NCBI GenBank assembly: GCA_016722525.1
Contig: JADKJB010000002.1
Coordinates: 1 to 30,748, forward strand
Direction of reading: 5' to 3'
Length of the DNA: 30,748 bases
Source: Bacteroidota bacterium
GTDB taxonomy: Bacteria > Bacteroidota > Bacteroidia > AKYH767-A > OLB10
Positions 8,531 through 17,121 of this stretch are shown here, one piece after another (positions within the stretch are counted from its first letter, which is position 1; every line of letters begins with the position of its first letter). Under the pieces are notes generated by a model. The model did not search any database. It was not told the DNA's origin and was given only the letters and a program-made list of their open reading frames with translations. The position numbers and the translations under genes were made by a program.

Positions 8531-8998
8531 TTAATAGAATTTATTCCAATTAGCATCAGCCTGTTTCTTAAGTTTTACTTCATCTTTGTTCCAGGTTTTT
8601 AATGTGTTGTTGAAAAAAGCATTGTAAAACAAATAGAGTTTTCCTTCAATAATTTTAAAAGTAGCCGGATCGATTTCTACTTTTTCTCCGGAACTCCCCA
8701 TCGCATAGGCACACCAACCGCCATATGCCGGTTCGTACTTCGAGTAGTTTTTCAAAAACAATGCTTTATTGGCTTCTGTAGAAAAATGATACAATATGCC
8801 TTCCGCACGAGCCGAAAATTTGGAGGAACCTTTTACCTCCTTGTTTTCCGTAAAGTAGCTGACTGGATCATATCCCTGAATGGCCACCCCATCAGTTAAA
8901 TTAAATTGGGCTTTTCTTTTTTCAGCAAGCGTAGATTGTGCCCGGGAAGTATTTCCTGAAAGGATCAGAAGTACTAACACTAATTTAATTGTTTTCAT
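8531..8998 (-). CDS. Secreted YHS domain protein
   Basis: 155 residues from ATG 8998. A longer frame to 9145 runs into the upstream gene, and the 8998 start gives a proper signal peptide (MKTIKLVLVLLILSGNTSRA). Residues about 38-105 form a YHS domain: GVAIQGYDPVSYF, YHFSTEANKALFLKNYSKY and YGGWCAYAMGSSG, with a single conserved Cys. YHS domains are small beta folds associated with heavy-metal handling. The start lies one base after the stop of the outer-membrane barrel, so the two form a pair that is exported and cotranscribed. A role in metal binding in the periplasm is inference. Confidence 0.85.
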   Translation of the reverse strand: MKTIKLVLVLLILSGNTSRAQSTLAEKRKAQFNLTDGVAIQGYDPVSYFTENKEVKGSSKFSARAEGILYHFSTEANKALFLKNYSKYEPAYGGWCAYAMGSSGEKVEIDPATFKIIEGKLYLFYNAFFNNTLKTWNKDEVKLKKQADANWNKFY

Positions 8999-8999
8999 T

Positions 9000-9925
9000 T
9001 TAGAAAGGAATTTTATATTGTAAATTGAGCACGAAACTACGGGTAAGACCATCGGGCCGCACCTCGCGAACAACAAGTGGTGCTGCAATAAGAATTTCAA
9101 GTGCAGAAGCATTTTTAAATGATTTTGTAGTGGTGGCTCCTGCATTTAAAGTTAGTCCCTGAGAGTTTTCAATAGTTACGCGTGTCCCTGATAAGTCGAA
9201 GTAACTATCGTTCCCAAGATGGTATATGGCCAGTAAGTTGGGCTGAAGTAGGATGCTTGATTTTTCAAAGGCAATGTTATAACTGGCTCTGAATAGCAGG
9301 TCACTCTTTCGCTCAAAATCATTTGTCGGCGAATATTTATAAGCTGCTGAATCAGTATATAATTCCGGAAAGAAGGCATTTTCATTTACCTGTTCCAAGG
9401 GAAGTTGCGCACCTGCACTAAGTGTAATTTTTTTAATGGCGGCTCTAAAACCCAAAATCAAATCGTAAGTTCCAATACTAGATTGATAATCTAACGGCAG
9501 TGGCTGCCCGTCGGCATTTTTATTGTTGGAATAATTTAATGGTACTTTAATTCCTGCCAATACCGATGCCGTTAATTTTTCTTTTGAGCAACTACATAGC
9601 TTCCTGAAAAAAACAAATCCCCAATGTCAAAATTGGACCCCAGATCACCTGTTGCATAAACGGCAGTTAATTTAGCATTCAGCACTGCCCGTTCACTTAA
9701 TTTTCGGCTATACTCCAAATAAGGTGTAAGTACCAGAGTCCCTTCCAGTCCTATGCCCAATGATGCGCCGGGGGCAATAGCGTTTTTGTGGTTGGCATCT
9801 GTTTGGGTAAGTTGTGTTTTTAAGTCGCCAATGCTGCAAAACCCGGCATCGCTGCAGCCCTGACCATTTAGTCTTAATGGGACTAATGCGATTAAAATTA
9901 AAAGAGATGAAAGGAAGAATTTCAT
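9000..9925 (-). CDS. Outer-membrane beta-barrel protein, one frameshift
   Basis: The N-terminal frame from ATG 9925 has a signal peptide (MKFFLSSLLILIALVPLRLNGQ) followed by alternating beta segments. It stops at 9572, but the neighbouring frame continues with KLTASVLAGIKVPLNYSNN. Adding one A to the A5 run at 9576-9580 joins them into about 309 residues. The C-terminus RSFVLNLQYKIPF ends in an aromatic residue, as outer-membrane barrels do. Internal repeats of amphipathic strands (LLFRASYNIAFE, LLQPNLLAIYHLG) support a barrel of about 12 strands. The transported solute is unknown. The downstream YHS gene starts immediately after it. Confidence 0.75.
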
Positions 9926-9947
9926 GGTTTCTTTTTTAGGTACTGGA

Positions 9948-9955
9948 CAAAAGTA
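9948..9955 (-). promoter_or_regulatory. Bacteroidota -7 box before the barrel/YHS operon
   Basis: The minus strand reads TACTTTTG, an exact TAnnTTTG, 22 bases before ATG 9925. No correctly spaced TTG -33 is visible, because that position falls inside the perfect hairpin 9961-10008. Confidence 0.45.
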
Positions 9956-9960
9956 GGAAG

Positions 9961-10008
9961 GAAGATCTTGATGTATTGTCGTAAAGGCGACAATACATCA
10001 AGATCTTC
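9961..10008 (-). terminator. Perfect 21-bp hairpin downstream of msrB
   Basis: Arms 9961-9981 and 9988-10008 are exact reverse complements with the six-base loop TAAAGG. It lies 59 bases after the msrB stop and just before the -7 box of the barrel gene. A T-rich exit on the minus strand is weak (CTACTTTT), so termination is the likely but not the only reading. Confidence 0.6.
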
Positions 10009-10066
10009 ATCAAAATAGTCGTAATTTCCTTTAAAATAACCTTATGGGAAGGAAATCAGGCACTTA

Positions 10067-10624
10067 TTATTTAGCTTTTTCAGAATCCGGCTCGAAATCT
10101 AACACCACGGAATTCATGCAAAATCTTTTGCCGGTAGGAGGAGGCCCATCATCAAATATATGCCCAAGGTGCCCTGCACATCTGCCACAAACAACTTCAA
10201 TGCGAACCATTCCAAAGGTGTTGTCGGAATGATAGGCCACACTGTTAGCACTCATTGCCTGGTAAAAGCTGGGCCAGCCGCAGGAGCTTCCGAATTTTGA
10301 ATCAGATTTAAAAAGGGCATTTCCGCAAGCAGCGCAGTAATAGGTGCCTGTTCCCTCAAAGTCCCACAATTTCCCGGTGAAAGCACGCTCTGTTCCCTTG
10401 TTACGGGATATATAGTACACTTCCTCTGAAAGTACTTTCTCCCATTCGGCATCAGAAACATTTAGCTTAGAGGTGTCGGTACGAGAATAGTAGGGGTTTT
10501 TAGTTTGATTTTGATTTTCCATTAAAGCTTGATTATTTTTATTATTTGTTGGATTTTGGCAAGATGCAGATAGTCCAGCCATCACAATAAAAAGAAGAGT
10601 AGGTACGAATTTAAACATTTTCAT
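10067..10624 (-). CDS. msrB: Peptide-methionine (R)-S-oxide reductase, lipoprotein
   Basis: 185 residues from ATG 10624. An upstream ATG at 10663 would lie in the hairpin region and spoil the lipoprotein signal. The signal is KFVPTLLFIVMAGLSASC with lipobox Cys22. The MsrB domain spans about 55-180: zinc cysteines CAAC (97/100) and CGRC (146/149), GSSCGWPSF with Cys115, then GHLGHIFDDGP and the catalytic RFCMNS (Cys169). The enzyme reduces methionine-R-sulfoxide in oxidised proteins; the lipoprotein anchor puts it in the envelope. It is flanked by two perfect hairpins and looks monocistronic. Confidence 0.95.
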   Translation of the reverse strand: MKMFKFVPTLLFIVMAGLSASCQNPTNNKNNQALMENQNQTKNPYYSRTDTSKLNVSDAEWEKVLSEEVYYISRNKGTERAFTGKLWDFEGTGTYYCAACGNALFKSDSKFGSSCGWPSFYQAMSANSVAYHSDNTFGMVRIEVVCGRCAGHLGHIFDDGPPPTGKRFCMNSVVLDFEPDSEKAK

Positions 10625-10642
10625 AGTTATTAGATAACAAGC

Positions 10643-10694
10643 AAATAAACACATTGTTTTCAATATAATTTCATTGAAAACAATGTGTTTATTT
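10643..10694 (-). terminator. Perfect 22-bp hairpin between lipoprotein gene and msrB
   Basis: Arms 10643-10664 and 10673-10694 are exact reverse complements around an 8-base loop (ATAATTTC). The stem is AT-rich. It lies 26 bases downstream of the lipoprotein stop and 19 bases upstream of the msrB ATG, so it is either that gene's terminator or a structured leader of msrB. Confidence 0.6.
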
Positions 10695-10720
10695 TAATTT
10701 TTTAAAACGATAAAACAATT

Positions 10721-11385
10721 TCAATTTAAATGTATTCGTATCAATCGTCTTTCAACATAGTTCGGATTGGACGCAAAAAAAGGAAGTGTTTCAGATACTA
10801 TTCCAACATCTTTAGCGTAACGTGTATTCCTTGCCCGTGTGTTTCCGGCAAACGACCAATTCGGAAACATCTGATAATTGACTTTATAATTGGATGTTAG
10901 AAAATTTCCCAATGGTACATTTACCAGCCAATCTTTATTTGTCATTTTAATGGTTACTTTATAAATAGTATCAGTCTGATTTATTCCTGCATAACCATAG
11001 TATTCATCAAAATGGTAAAGAAATCTTGTGAGGAAAAATGATTTGTCTGTATGGGTAACCGTATAGTGTAAAGAATCTCTTAAATAAGATTCATCCACAA
11101 CAGGTTGAAATAATGCAGGTCTTATCACTTTGAAATAAGTAATATTGTTTATGATGGTGTCTTTCTCCACATAGCAGCTGTCAAATACATTTTTAGGTGT
11201 CGCGTTTCCGGAACTGTCAACATCAAATTGCTGATAGATCCAGTAGTTGCCTACTTTTAATTGAGAGTAATTGGGATAAACGGAGTAGGCGCAGGATTAT
11301 TGTCTTCGTCATCTTTACAGGAAACCGCCAGTGTGGCAGCCAAAGCGAACAGTATTACTTTTTGAATGGTTTTTGAGGTTTTCAT
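10721..11385 (-). CDS. Hypothetical lipoprotein, one frameshift
   Basis: ATG 11385 opens a lipoprotein signal (KVILFALAATLAVSC) followed by an Asp/Asn/Pro-rich linker (KDDEDNNPAPTP). The frame breaks at the AAA run 11278-11280. With one added base it continues YPNYSQLKVGNYWIYQQFDV and then the long C-terminal frame ending RRLIRIHLN, about 221 residues in all. The phrase 'LKVGNYWIYQ' recurs in Bacteroidota surface lipoproteins of unknown function. I recognise no catalytic motif. Confidence 0.7.
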
Positions 11386-11476
11386 TTTTTTTGTGTTAAG
11401 GTGATGATGCCCAAAACGAAAACCGTTTTTTTTTATTGTTGTTCTATTGGAGGCTACCAGATAACATTAAAAGAAT

Positions 11477-11860
11477 TTAGTCTTCTGATGCAATTGTTAA
11501 AAAGCAAACAATAAGAAGCGCGTTGTATTCAATACCCCCAGTAGTATATCCAACAACAAACCATCCATTTGCAGCATGAACCAAAAGAATACCCATGAGT
11601 AGCTCGAAAATAAACACCACACAAATAGGTCTTCTCAAAAATGACATAGCTAATAATATACCCCCGGCAATTTCAAATAAAGTAATAGCCCAGGCTATAA
11701 ATACCCCTTCAGGGAACCCCTGAGCTGATAAAAATTCTCCGAAGGGTCTAACGCCTCTGTCCAGTATTCGCATGGCGCCATGTGCAGCCATTAATATGCC
11801 CAAAACTAATCTTAAAATGTGGAACCAGTTGGTTCTTGAAAAAAAGGGAAATGGTCGCAT
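11477..11860 (-). CDS. DoxX family membrane protein (second copy)
   Basis: 127 residues with four membrane helices. RLVLGILMAAHGAMRILDRGV near the N-terminus and FEIAGGILLAMSFLRRP in the middle are the DoxX-family pattern. It is not closely similar to the DoxX protein at 8103-8492. It reads in the same direction as the downstream lipoprotein gene with a 91-base gap, so cotranscription is possible but not shown. Function unknown. Confidence 0.75.
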   Translation of the reverse strand: MRPFPFFSRTNWFHILRLVLGILMAAHGAMRILDRGVRPFGEFLSAQGFPEGVFIAWAITLFEIAGGILLAMSFLRRPICVVFIFELLMGILLVHAANGWFVVGYTTGGIEYNALLIVCFLTIASED

Positions 11861-12067
11861 AGCATCGATTTGGTTTGACGTGACCTGCTGATTTTTAATT
11901 ATTGGTTTTCAATACTCAAGTATAAGGCGAAATGGCTTTGCTTCGACATTTGGTTGAGGTAAATAGTACTTTTTCATACTTTATTATTAAGTAATTAGCT
12001 ATGGTTGTGCTTTCGCAGAAGACTATTATAGACTCTATGAGTCGATTATGAAATATAAAATAGCTTA
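11861..12067. other. Divergent intergenic region, nothing clear
   Basis: 207 bases between divergent doxX and MFS genes. AT-rich. I see no exact TAnnTTTG box; the nearest on minus is TATACTTG upstream of doxX, with one mismatch. No coding potential or strong hairpin found. Confidence 0.4.
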
Positions 12068-13278
12068 ATGCCAAATCTAGAACTCCAGCAATAGGATTTA
12101 TTTTTCTTACACTGGTTATTGATATCACCGGCCTAGGTATTATTATTCCAGTAATGCCAGCCTTAATTCAGGGATTAACCGGTGAGAGTATTGGGGAGGC
12201 TGCGAAATATGCAGGTTGGATGCTATTCGCCTTTTCTATTATGCAATTTATTTCATCACCAATATTAGGAAATCTCAGTGATCGGTTTGGCAGGCGCCCT
12301 GTATTGTTAGCTTCTTTGTTTGGTTTTGGTCTCGACTATATTTTTTTAGCGCTGGCCCCTACTTTAGCATGGTTGTTTGTAGGTAGAATTATTGCCGGTG
12401 TTTGTGGTGCAAGTATTACTACCGGTATGGCCTATATTGCCGACATAAGTACTCCCGAAAAACGGGCTCAGAACTTTGGAATGGTAGGAGCTGCTTTTGG
12501 AATCGGATTTATTGTTGGACCTGTACTGGGAGGTATACTGGGAGAATACGGTGCCCGAGTTCCTTTTTTTGCTGCAGCAGCACTTGCATTGTTAAACTGG
12601 TTGTATGGTTATTTTATTCTTCCCGAATCATTGCCTGCTGAAAAGCGTCGTCCATTTGAATGGAAACGAGCTAACCCTTTTGGTGCAATCAAACAACTGC
12701 GTAAATATCCTCTGCTTGCCGGACTACTCTTCGCGCTTTTCTTTATTTATATAGCGTCGCATGCTGTGCAAAGTACCTGGGCGTTTTTTACTATTGAACG
12801 ATTTCAATGGAGTGAATCCATGATTGGTTATTCGTTAGGTACTGCCGGCCTCATGGTAGGGCTGGTGCAAGGGTTGCTCATACGGGTAATCAATCCCTGG
12901 CTGGGGCCCAACAAATCGGTTTATGTGGGCATGTTGCTCTATTTTATTGGTCTTATTCTTTTTGCGTTTGCCTTTCAAGGGTGGATGATGTTTGCTTTCC
13001 TTGTGCCTTATTGCCTTGGCGGGATAACCGGGCCTGCCATACAGGGAATTATGTCGAATCAAGTGCCAGATACCGAACAAGGGGAACTTCAAGGCGGGTT
13101 TGCCAGTATGGTGAGTATCACCTCTATCATAGGACCTCCGCTTATGACCGGTTTATTTGCATATTTTACCTCTGCTAAAGCACCATTTCAATTCGCAGGA
13201 GCACCGTTTTTTATTGGTGCATTATTGACTCTCATCAGCCTGGCGCTTTCAATTCGGAGTTTACGCAAACACCACTAA
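12068..13278 (+). CDS. TCR/Tet family MFS transporter, frameshift at the start
   Basis: The in-frame ATG at 12154 lies inside helix 1. The same frame upstream reads KSRTPAIGFIFLTLVIDITG, the conserved start of this family, back to a stop at 12061. An ATG at 12068 is one base out of frame, and adding one base near 12071-12075 joins it (MPKSRTPAIGF), giving about 404 residues with 12 helices. The loop 2-3 motif GNLSDRFGRRPVLL is the MFS motif A, and ADISTPEKRAQNFG follows helix 4 as in TetA-like proteins. Proton-coupled efflux of a drug or metabolite is likely; tetracycline specificity cannot be claimed. Confidence 0.9.
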
Positions 13279-13335
13279 AACCACCAATCTGCTATGTTGC
13301 AGGGGATTGGCATAGGAAAATTGCCCTTTTTTCTT

Positions 13336-13343
13336 TACCTTTG
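13336..13343 (+). promoter_or_regulatory. Bacteroidota -7 box for the ABC-F gene
   Basis: TACCTTTG followed by CACCCCCC, a very typical Bacteroidota -7 context, 23 bases before ATG 13367. A TTG at the normal -33 distance is not present; the nearest TTG gives a 12-base spacer. Confidence 0.5.
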
Positions 13344-13366
13344 CACCCCCCAAAGCAGCGATACTC

Positions 13367-14992
13367 ATGATTTCCACTTCAAACCTCTCTTTACGTTACG
13401 GCAAACGCGTTTTATTTGAGGATGTTAACATCAAATTTACAGCAGGCAATTGCTATGGTATAATTGGTGCCAACGGTGCCGGTAAATCTACTTTCCTTAA
13501 AATTTTGTCCGGTCATATTGATCCCTCCACGGGACAGGTTCACATTACTCCGGGTGAACGAATGAGTACACTTTCGCAGGATCACTTTGCCTTTGATGAA
13601 ATGCCGGTGTTGCAAACTGTTCTCATGGGAAATAAAAAACTGTGGGATATTATTATTGAAAAGGATGCGCTTTATGCAAAACCGGATTTTAGTGAAGCAG
13701 ATGGAGATCGTGTAGGAGAGCTTGAAACACATTTTGCTGAAATGGATGGTTGGAATGCCGAAAGTAATGCGGCTGAATTATTGAGCGGCTTGCATGTTCC
13801 GGAATCTATGCATTCGAAATTAATGAAAGAGTTGAATGGTAAAGAAAAAGTTAGAGTGCTGCTCGCTCAAGCTCTTTTTGGTAATCCGGATATTCTCTTG
13901 CTTGATGAGCCTACCAACGACTTAGATGTGGATACCATCTCCTGGCTGGAGAATTTTTTGGCAGACTTTCAAAATATCGTTATCGTGGTATCTCACGATC
14001 GTCACTTCCTCGATGCAGTTTGTACTCATGTATCCGATATTGATTTTGCAAAAATTACAACCTACACCGGAAATTATTCTTTCTGGTATGAATCAAGTCA
14101 ATTGGCGTTGCGTCAACGCTCAGATCAGAATAAAAAGACAGAAGATAAACGAAAAGAGCTTCAGGACTTTATTGAACGATTCAGTGCCAACGCCTCCAAA
14201 TCACGACAAGCTACCAGCAGAAAAAAATTATTAGAGAAGTTAGTGCTTGATGATATTCAACCCTCCAATCGTAAGTATCCGGGAATTATTTTTAAAGCCG
14301 ATCGCGATTGTGGTGATCAGATTTTAAGTGTGGATCACTTGTCAAAAAATACTTTAGAAGGGAATACTTTATTCTCCAACATTACTTTTATTCTTAATAA
14401 AGGGGACAAAGTAGCTCTGCTTGCGAACGAACATATAGCCATTACCACCTTCCTTGAAATTTTGACCGGAAATGATAAGGCCAGCAGTGGTGAATTCAGA
14501 TGGGGAAGCACGATAACTACTTCTTATCTGCCAAACGATAACTCAAAATTTTTCGATAACGATGAAAATCTGATCGATTGGTTGCGTCAGTATTCAGTCG
14601 ATAAAAACGAAACGTATATTCGTGGTTTTCTGGGTAAGATGCTTTTTTCAGGTGATGAAACACTTAAAATGTCGAATGTGCTTTCAGGAGGAGAAAAAGT
14701 GCGTTGCATGATTTCAAGAATGATGCTGACGAATGCCAATTGTCTTATCCTCGACGAACCTACCAACCATCTGGATCTGGAATCTATCACTGCATTTAAC
14801 GATGCTTTGAACGATTGGAAACACGTAGCTATTTTTACTTCGCATGATCATCAGTTTGTGCAAACTGTTGCCAACAGGATTATTGAACTTACTCCTGCAG
14901 GAATCATCGATAAACGAATGACGTATGATGAATATATTGTGGATGAAAAAGTGAAAGCCATGCGCGAAGAGATGTATGGCGTTGGAGTGTGA
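13367..14992 (+). CDS. ABC-F family ATPase (YbiT-like) ribosome-associated protein
   Basis: 541 residues, two ABC domains, no membrane segments. Domain 1: Walker A GANGAGKST (34-42), a degenerate signature LNGKEK (156-161), Walker B LLLDEPTND (177-185), H-loop SHDRH. The linker (about 245-300) is charged and helical, as in translation factors of this class. Domain 2: signature LSGGEK (439-444) and Walker B LILDEPTNH, but its Walker A position (LLANEHIAITT, 351-361) has lost the glycines and lysine. ABC-F proteins bind the ribosomal E site and modulate translation; some protect against antibiotics. There is no reason to call this one a resistance protein. It has its own promoter at 13336. Confidence 0.9.
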   Translation: MISTSNLSLRYGKRVLFEDVNIKFTAGNCYGIIGANGAGKSTFLKILSGHIDPSTGQVHITPGERMSTLSQDHFAFDEMPVLQTVLMGNKKLWDIIIEKDALYAKPDFSEADGDRVGELETHFAEMDGWNAESNAAELLSGLHVPESMHSKLMKELNGKEKVRVLLAQALFGNPDILLLDEPTNDLDVDTISWLENFLADFQNIVIVVSHDRHFLDAVCTHVSDIDFAKITTYTGNYSFWYESSQLALRQRSDQNKKTEDKRKELQDFIERFSANASKSRQATSRKKLLEKLVLDDIQPSNRKYPGIIFKADRDCGDQILSVDHLSKNTLEGNTLFSNITFILNKGDKVALLANEHIAITTFLEILTGNDKASSGEFRWGSTITTSYLPNDNSKFFDNDENLIDWLRQYSVDKNETYIRGFLGKMLFSGDETLKMSNVLSGGEKVRCMISRMMLTNANCLILDEPTNHLDLESITAFNDALNDWKHVAIFTSHDHQFVQTVANRIIELTPAGIIDKRMTYDEYIVDEKVKAMREEMYGVGV

Positions 14993-15023
14993 TTCTGACT
15001 CGTTGATACTTAAACGTTAAAAT

Positions 15024-16148
15024 TTATTCTTCCCGTAGTTCATCTGCATTTTTTTCCTGAAAAATTTCTTCTAAGCATTCCGAATTTATATAGCCATTTG
15101 CTATTGCGTGTTGCGCTGCGGTAACAGAGTTTTCTGAATAAATAATTTCAATTCCCAGTGATTGAAAAACAGTTGCTATCTCACTATCTCTTTCGTCATG
15201 ACTCACATCTCGAATGTAAATAGCTAGTATTCGACCGGGATATTTTTTGGCAATGTCAGCATAAATTTCGGGGTCTTGCTGTCCGCTATCGCCCATTAAA
15301 ATAAAACGCATTTCAGGAAATGCATCCATAATTTTTTTAATCTTTTTGGTTTTATGTATGCCATGACCATCGGTAAATAATTTTTCATGGGTGAATCCAT
15401 AGTCTTTCAGGAAAATGGGTCCCGCCGGAATAGCATGAATGTGCATAAAATCGACTAAAAAATCATAGAGGTTCCAAGGGCTGCTTGAAACGTAAAATAG
15501 GGGATTCATTTCATCTCCTCCATGGCCTTTTTGTAATGCTCTGTAAAAAGCTGCTACTCCGTGAAACGGTATACGCGTATGGGAATTGTTGGTGAAAGTA
15601 TGATACATCATTTTAGCAATGCTGGTAGCATTTGTTTTTAAAATGGTATCATCAATATCACTGATCACTCCAAAACGTGCCAGTATTGACGGTATCAGTA
15701 CGTTAGCTGTAGCTTTAACCGGTGATTTATATGGGACCGGTGATTCCAGTAATTCCAATTCGGGATGACACCAGGGCCCGGCAAAAACAGTGGACGCAGG
15801 AACTTCTACGGACTCACCAAAGTAACCATCCTCATCAGTAAAAAATTCTTTTTGAAATGCTCCGAATGTCACTCGTAATTTAGCGCCTTTAATTTCGTGA
15901 CTGTTAAACCGCTTGTACATGTTTGCCAGATTATCCCACCAATCATCTTCATTGCTGGTTTGAATGTTTCTGTTATGAAGCACTCGTCCTTTTATGTATA
16001 AACTGGTCGAATTGCCAAAAGAGTTATAAGGACAAATGTGTACAACGGTTTCAAACCCCATCCTTTCGCTGAAACGTAATTTCAGTTCATCAAAGGTATG
16101 TTCGGTTTGGTTGGTGATGCGATAAAATAAAGTTTTAAAATCAGACAT
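15024..16148 (-). CDS. App1 family phosphatase (DUF2183), phosphatidate phosphatase-like
   Basis: 374 residues. The C-terminal half is a HAD-type catalytic domain: SDIDDTIL (D164, D166, with T168, the DxDxT nucleophile motif), FYVSSSPWNLYDF (217-230) and FILMGDSGQQDPEIY (Asp287), all hallmarks of the App1 family, whose yeast member is a Mg-dependent phosphatidate phosphatase. The N-terminal half (about 1-150) is beta-rich, including GPWCHPELELLE. The sequence is intact. It begins four bases after the kinase-like gene, so three genes (methyltransferase, kinase, phosphatase) form one operon. Confidence 0.9.
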   Translation of the reverse strand: MSDFKTLFYRITNQTEHTFDELKLRFSERMGFETVVHICPYNSFGNSTSLYIKGRVLHNRNIQTSNEDDWWDNLANMYKRFNSHEIKGAKLRVTFGAFQKEFFTDEDGYFGESVEVPASTVFAGPWCHPELELLESPVPYKSPVKATANVLIPSILARFGVISDIDDTILKTNATSIAKMMYHTFTNNSHTRIPFHGVAAFYRALQKGHGGDEMNPLFYVSSSPWNLYDFLVDFMHIHAIPAGPIFLKDYGFTHEKLFTDGHGIHKTKKIKKIMDAFPEMRFILMGDSGQQDPEIYADIAKKYPGRILAIYIRDVSHDERDSEIATVFQSLGIEIIYSENSVTAAQHAIANGYINSECLEEIFQEKNADELREE

Positions 16149-16152
16149 GTAT

Positions 16153-17118
16153 TTATTCTCCCTGAATTTTGATTGCCTGAATTTCGTTTTGACTTTTTGG
16201 TAATAAGTGGAACCAATTTGTAAAGGCGCCTTTGCTCAACAACAATTTTAAATTTTCACGATACGGTACTGCGAGCAAGGGCTCCGCTTTAAATCTCTTT
16301 ATTCGTTGGAAGGATATTATACATAGCAAAGCTCTGAGCCGGATATTTAAAAAACGATTCTTGGTGGGGTCCATTTTAATCCAACCTGAAAGTATTTTTT
16401 TCTGGAAGGTCCAGTCAGGCAATTCCGAAACCGGCATAGAAAGGTAATAAAGCACGTCGTAATAACTATCCCCTTTATAGGCACCCATTTCAAAATCTAT
16501 TAATGACATTTTATTGGTGCCTTTCAGATTGGTGAAGTTGAAAGTATTCAAGTCGTAATGGGTAGTAACATTTTTTATAAATAGACGTGCAATTATATAT
16601 TGGAGCAGTAGTATTAAAAGGTGTGCTGTTTCTGCTAAAGTTAATGTTTTAAATAATTGCTTGCTAATTTCCATGGACCTGATAACCGGATAAAAAGCAC
16701 CTTTTATTTTTTCATAAAAATTAAAACTTTTTGATTGTTGCGGTATGGATTGAAATTCTGCAATTGCATTGTGCCAAATAAAAATTTGATTTTCATCCCA
16801 GTTTTTTTCAAGTATGGTATCTCTGGTGTATGCAACCATATTCAAATGCTCCATTAAAATCATCCCATGCTCGTAAGCAAATACTTTTGGTGTTTTTAAA
16901 TAGTTGAACGAAAAAGAAGAGGCGGTATTTAAAAAATTACATTCTCGTTCGAGCTTTTTAGGGAAAGCCAGATTTATTTTCAGAATTTTGAGAGAATGGT
17001 CATTAAGGTCTTTTACCAAATAAACTCTACGCTCACCTTTTGAAGATTTTATTTCTTCAATTGACAGGTGATAGCGTTCTAGGATTTCCTGGTCAAATTG
17101 ATAACCGGAAGAAATCAT
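16153..17118 (-). CDS. APH/choline kinase-fold phosphotransferase-like protein
   Basis: 321 residues. The catalytic loop is HYDLNTFNF (H187, D189, N194) and the metal-binding motif is SLIDFEMGA (Asp208), as in aminoglycoside/choline/fructosamine kinase-fold proteins. The N-lobe has KILKINLAFPKKLERE (Lys about 45-48) and a hinge ILMEHL. The substrate is unknown: a lipid head group, sugar or small alcohol is possible, and the operon partners do not decide it. Gaps to its neighbours are 3 and 4 bases. Confidence 0.8.
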   Translation of the reverse strand: MISSGYQFDQEILERYHLSIEEIKSSKGERRVYLVKDLNDHSLKILKINLAFPKKLERECNFLNTASSFSFNYLKTPKVFAYEHGMILMEHLNMVAYTRDTILEKNWDENQIFIWHNAIAEFQSIPQQSKSFNFYEKIKGAFYPVIRSMEISKQLFKTLTLAETAHLLILLLQYIIARLFIKNVTTHYDLNTFNFTNLKGTNKMSLIDFEMGAYKGDSYYDVLYYLSMPVSELPDWTFQKKILSGWIKMDPTKNRFLNIRLRALLCIISFQRIKRFKAEPLLAVPYRENLKLLLSKGAFTNWFHLLPKSQNEIQAIKIQGE

Positions 17119-17121
17119 AAC

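Noticed and set aside
11405..11440. AAAACG-AAAAC-CGTTTT with T run as a terminator
   Set aside because: The T run is on the plus strand, where no gene is transcribed; on minus the polarity is wrong and the stem is only six pairs.
12154..12156. ATG 12154 as the MFS start
   Set aside because: It lies inside helix 1; conserved N-terminal sequence continues upstream in frame, with a start at 12068 one base out of frame.
13367..14992. ABC-F protein as an antibiotic resistance determinant
   Set aside because: Domain features are general for the family; no resistance-specific linker feature can be recognised by eye.
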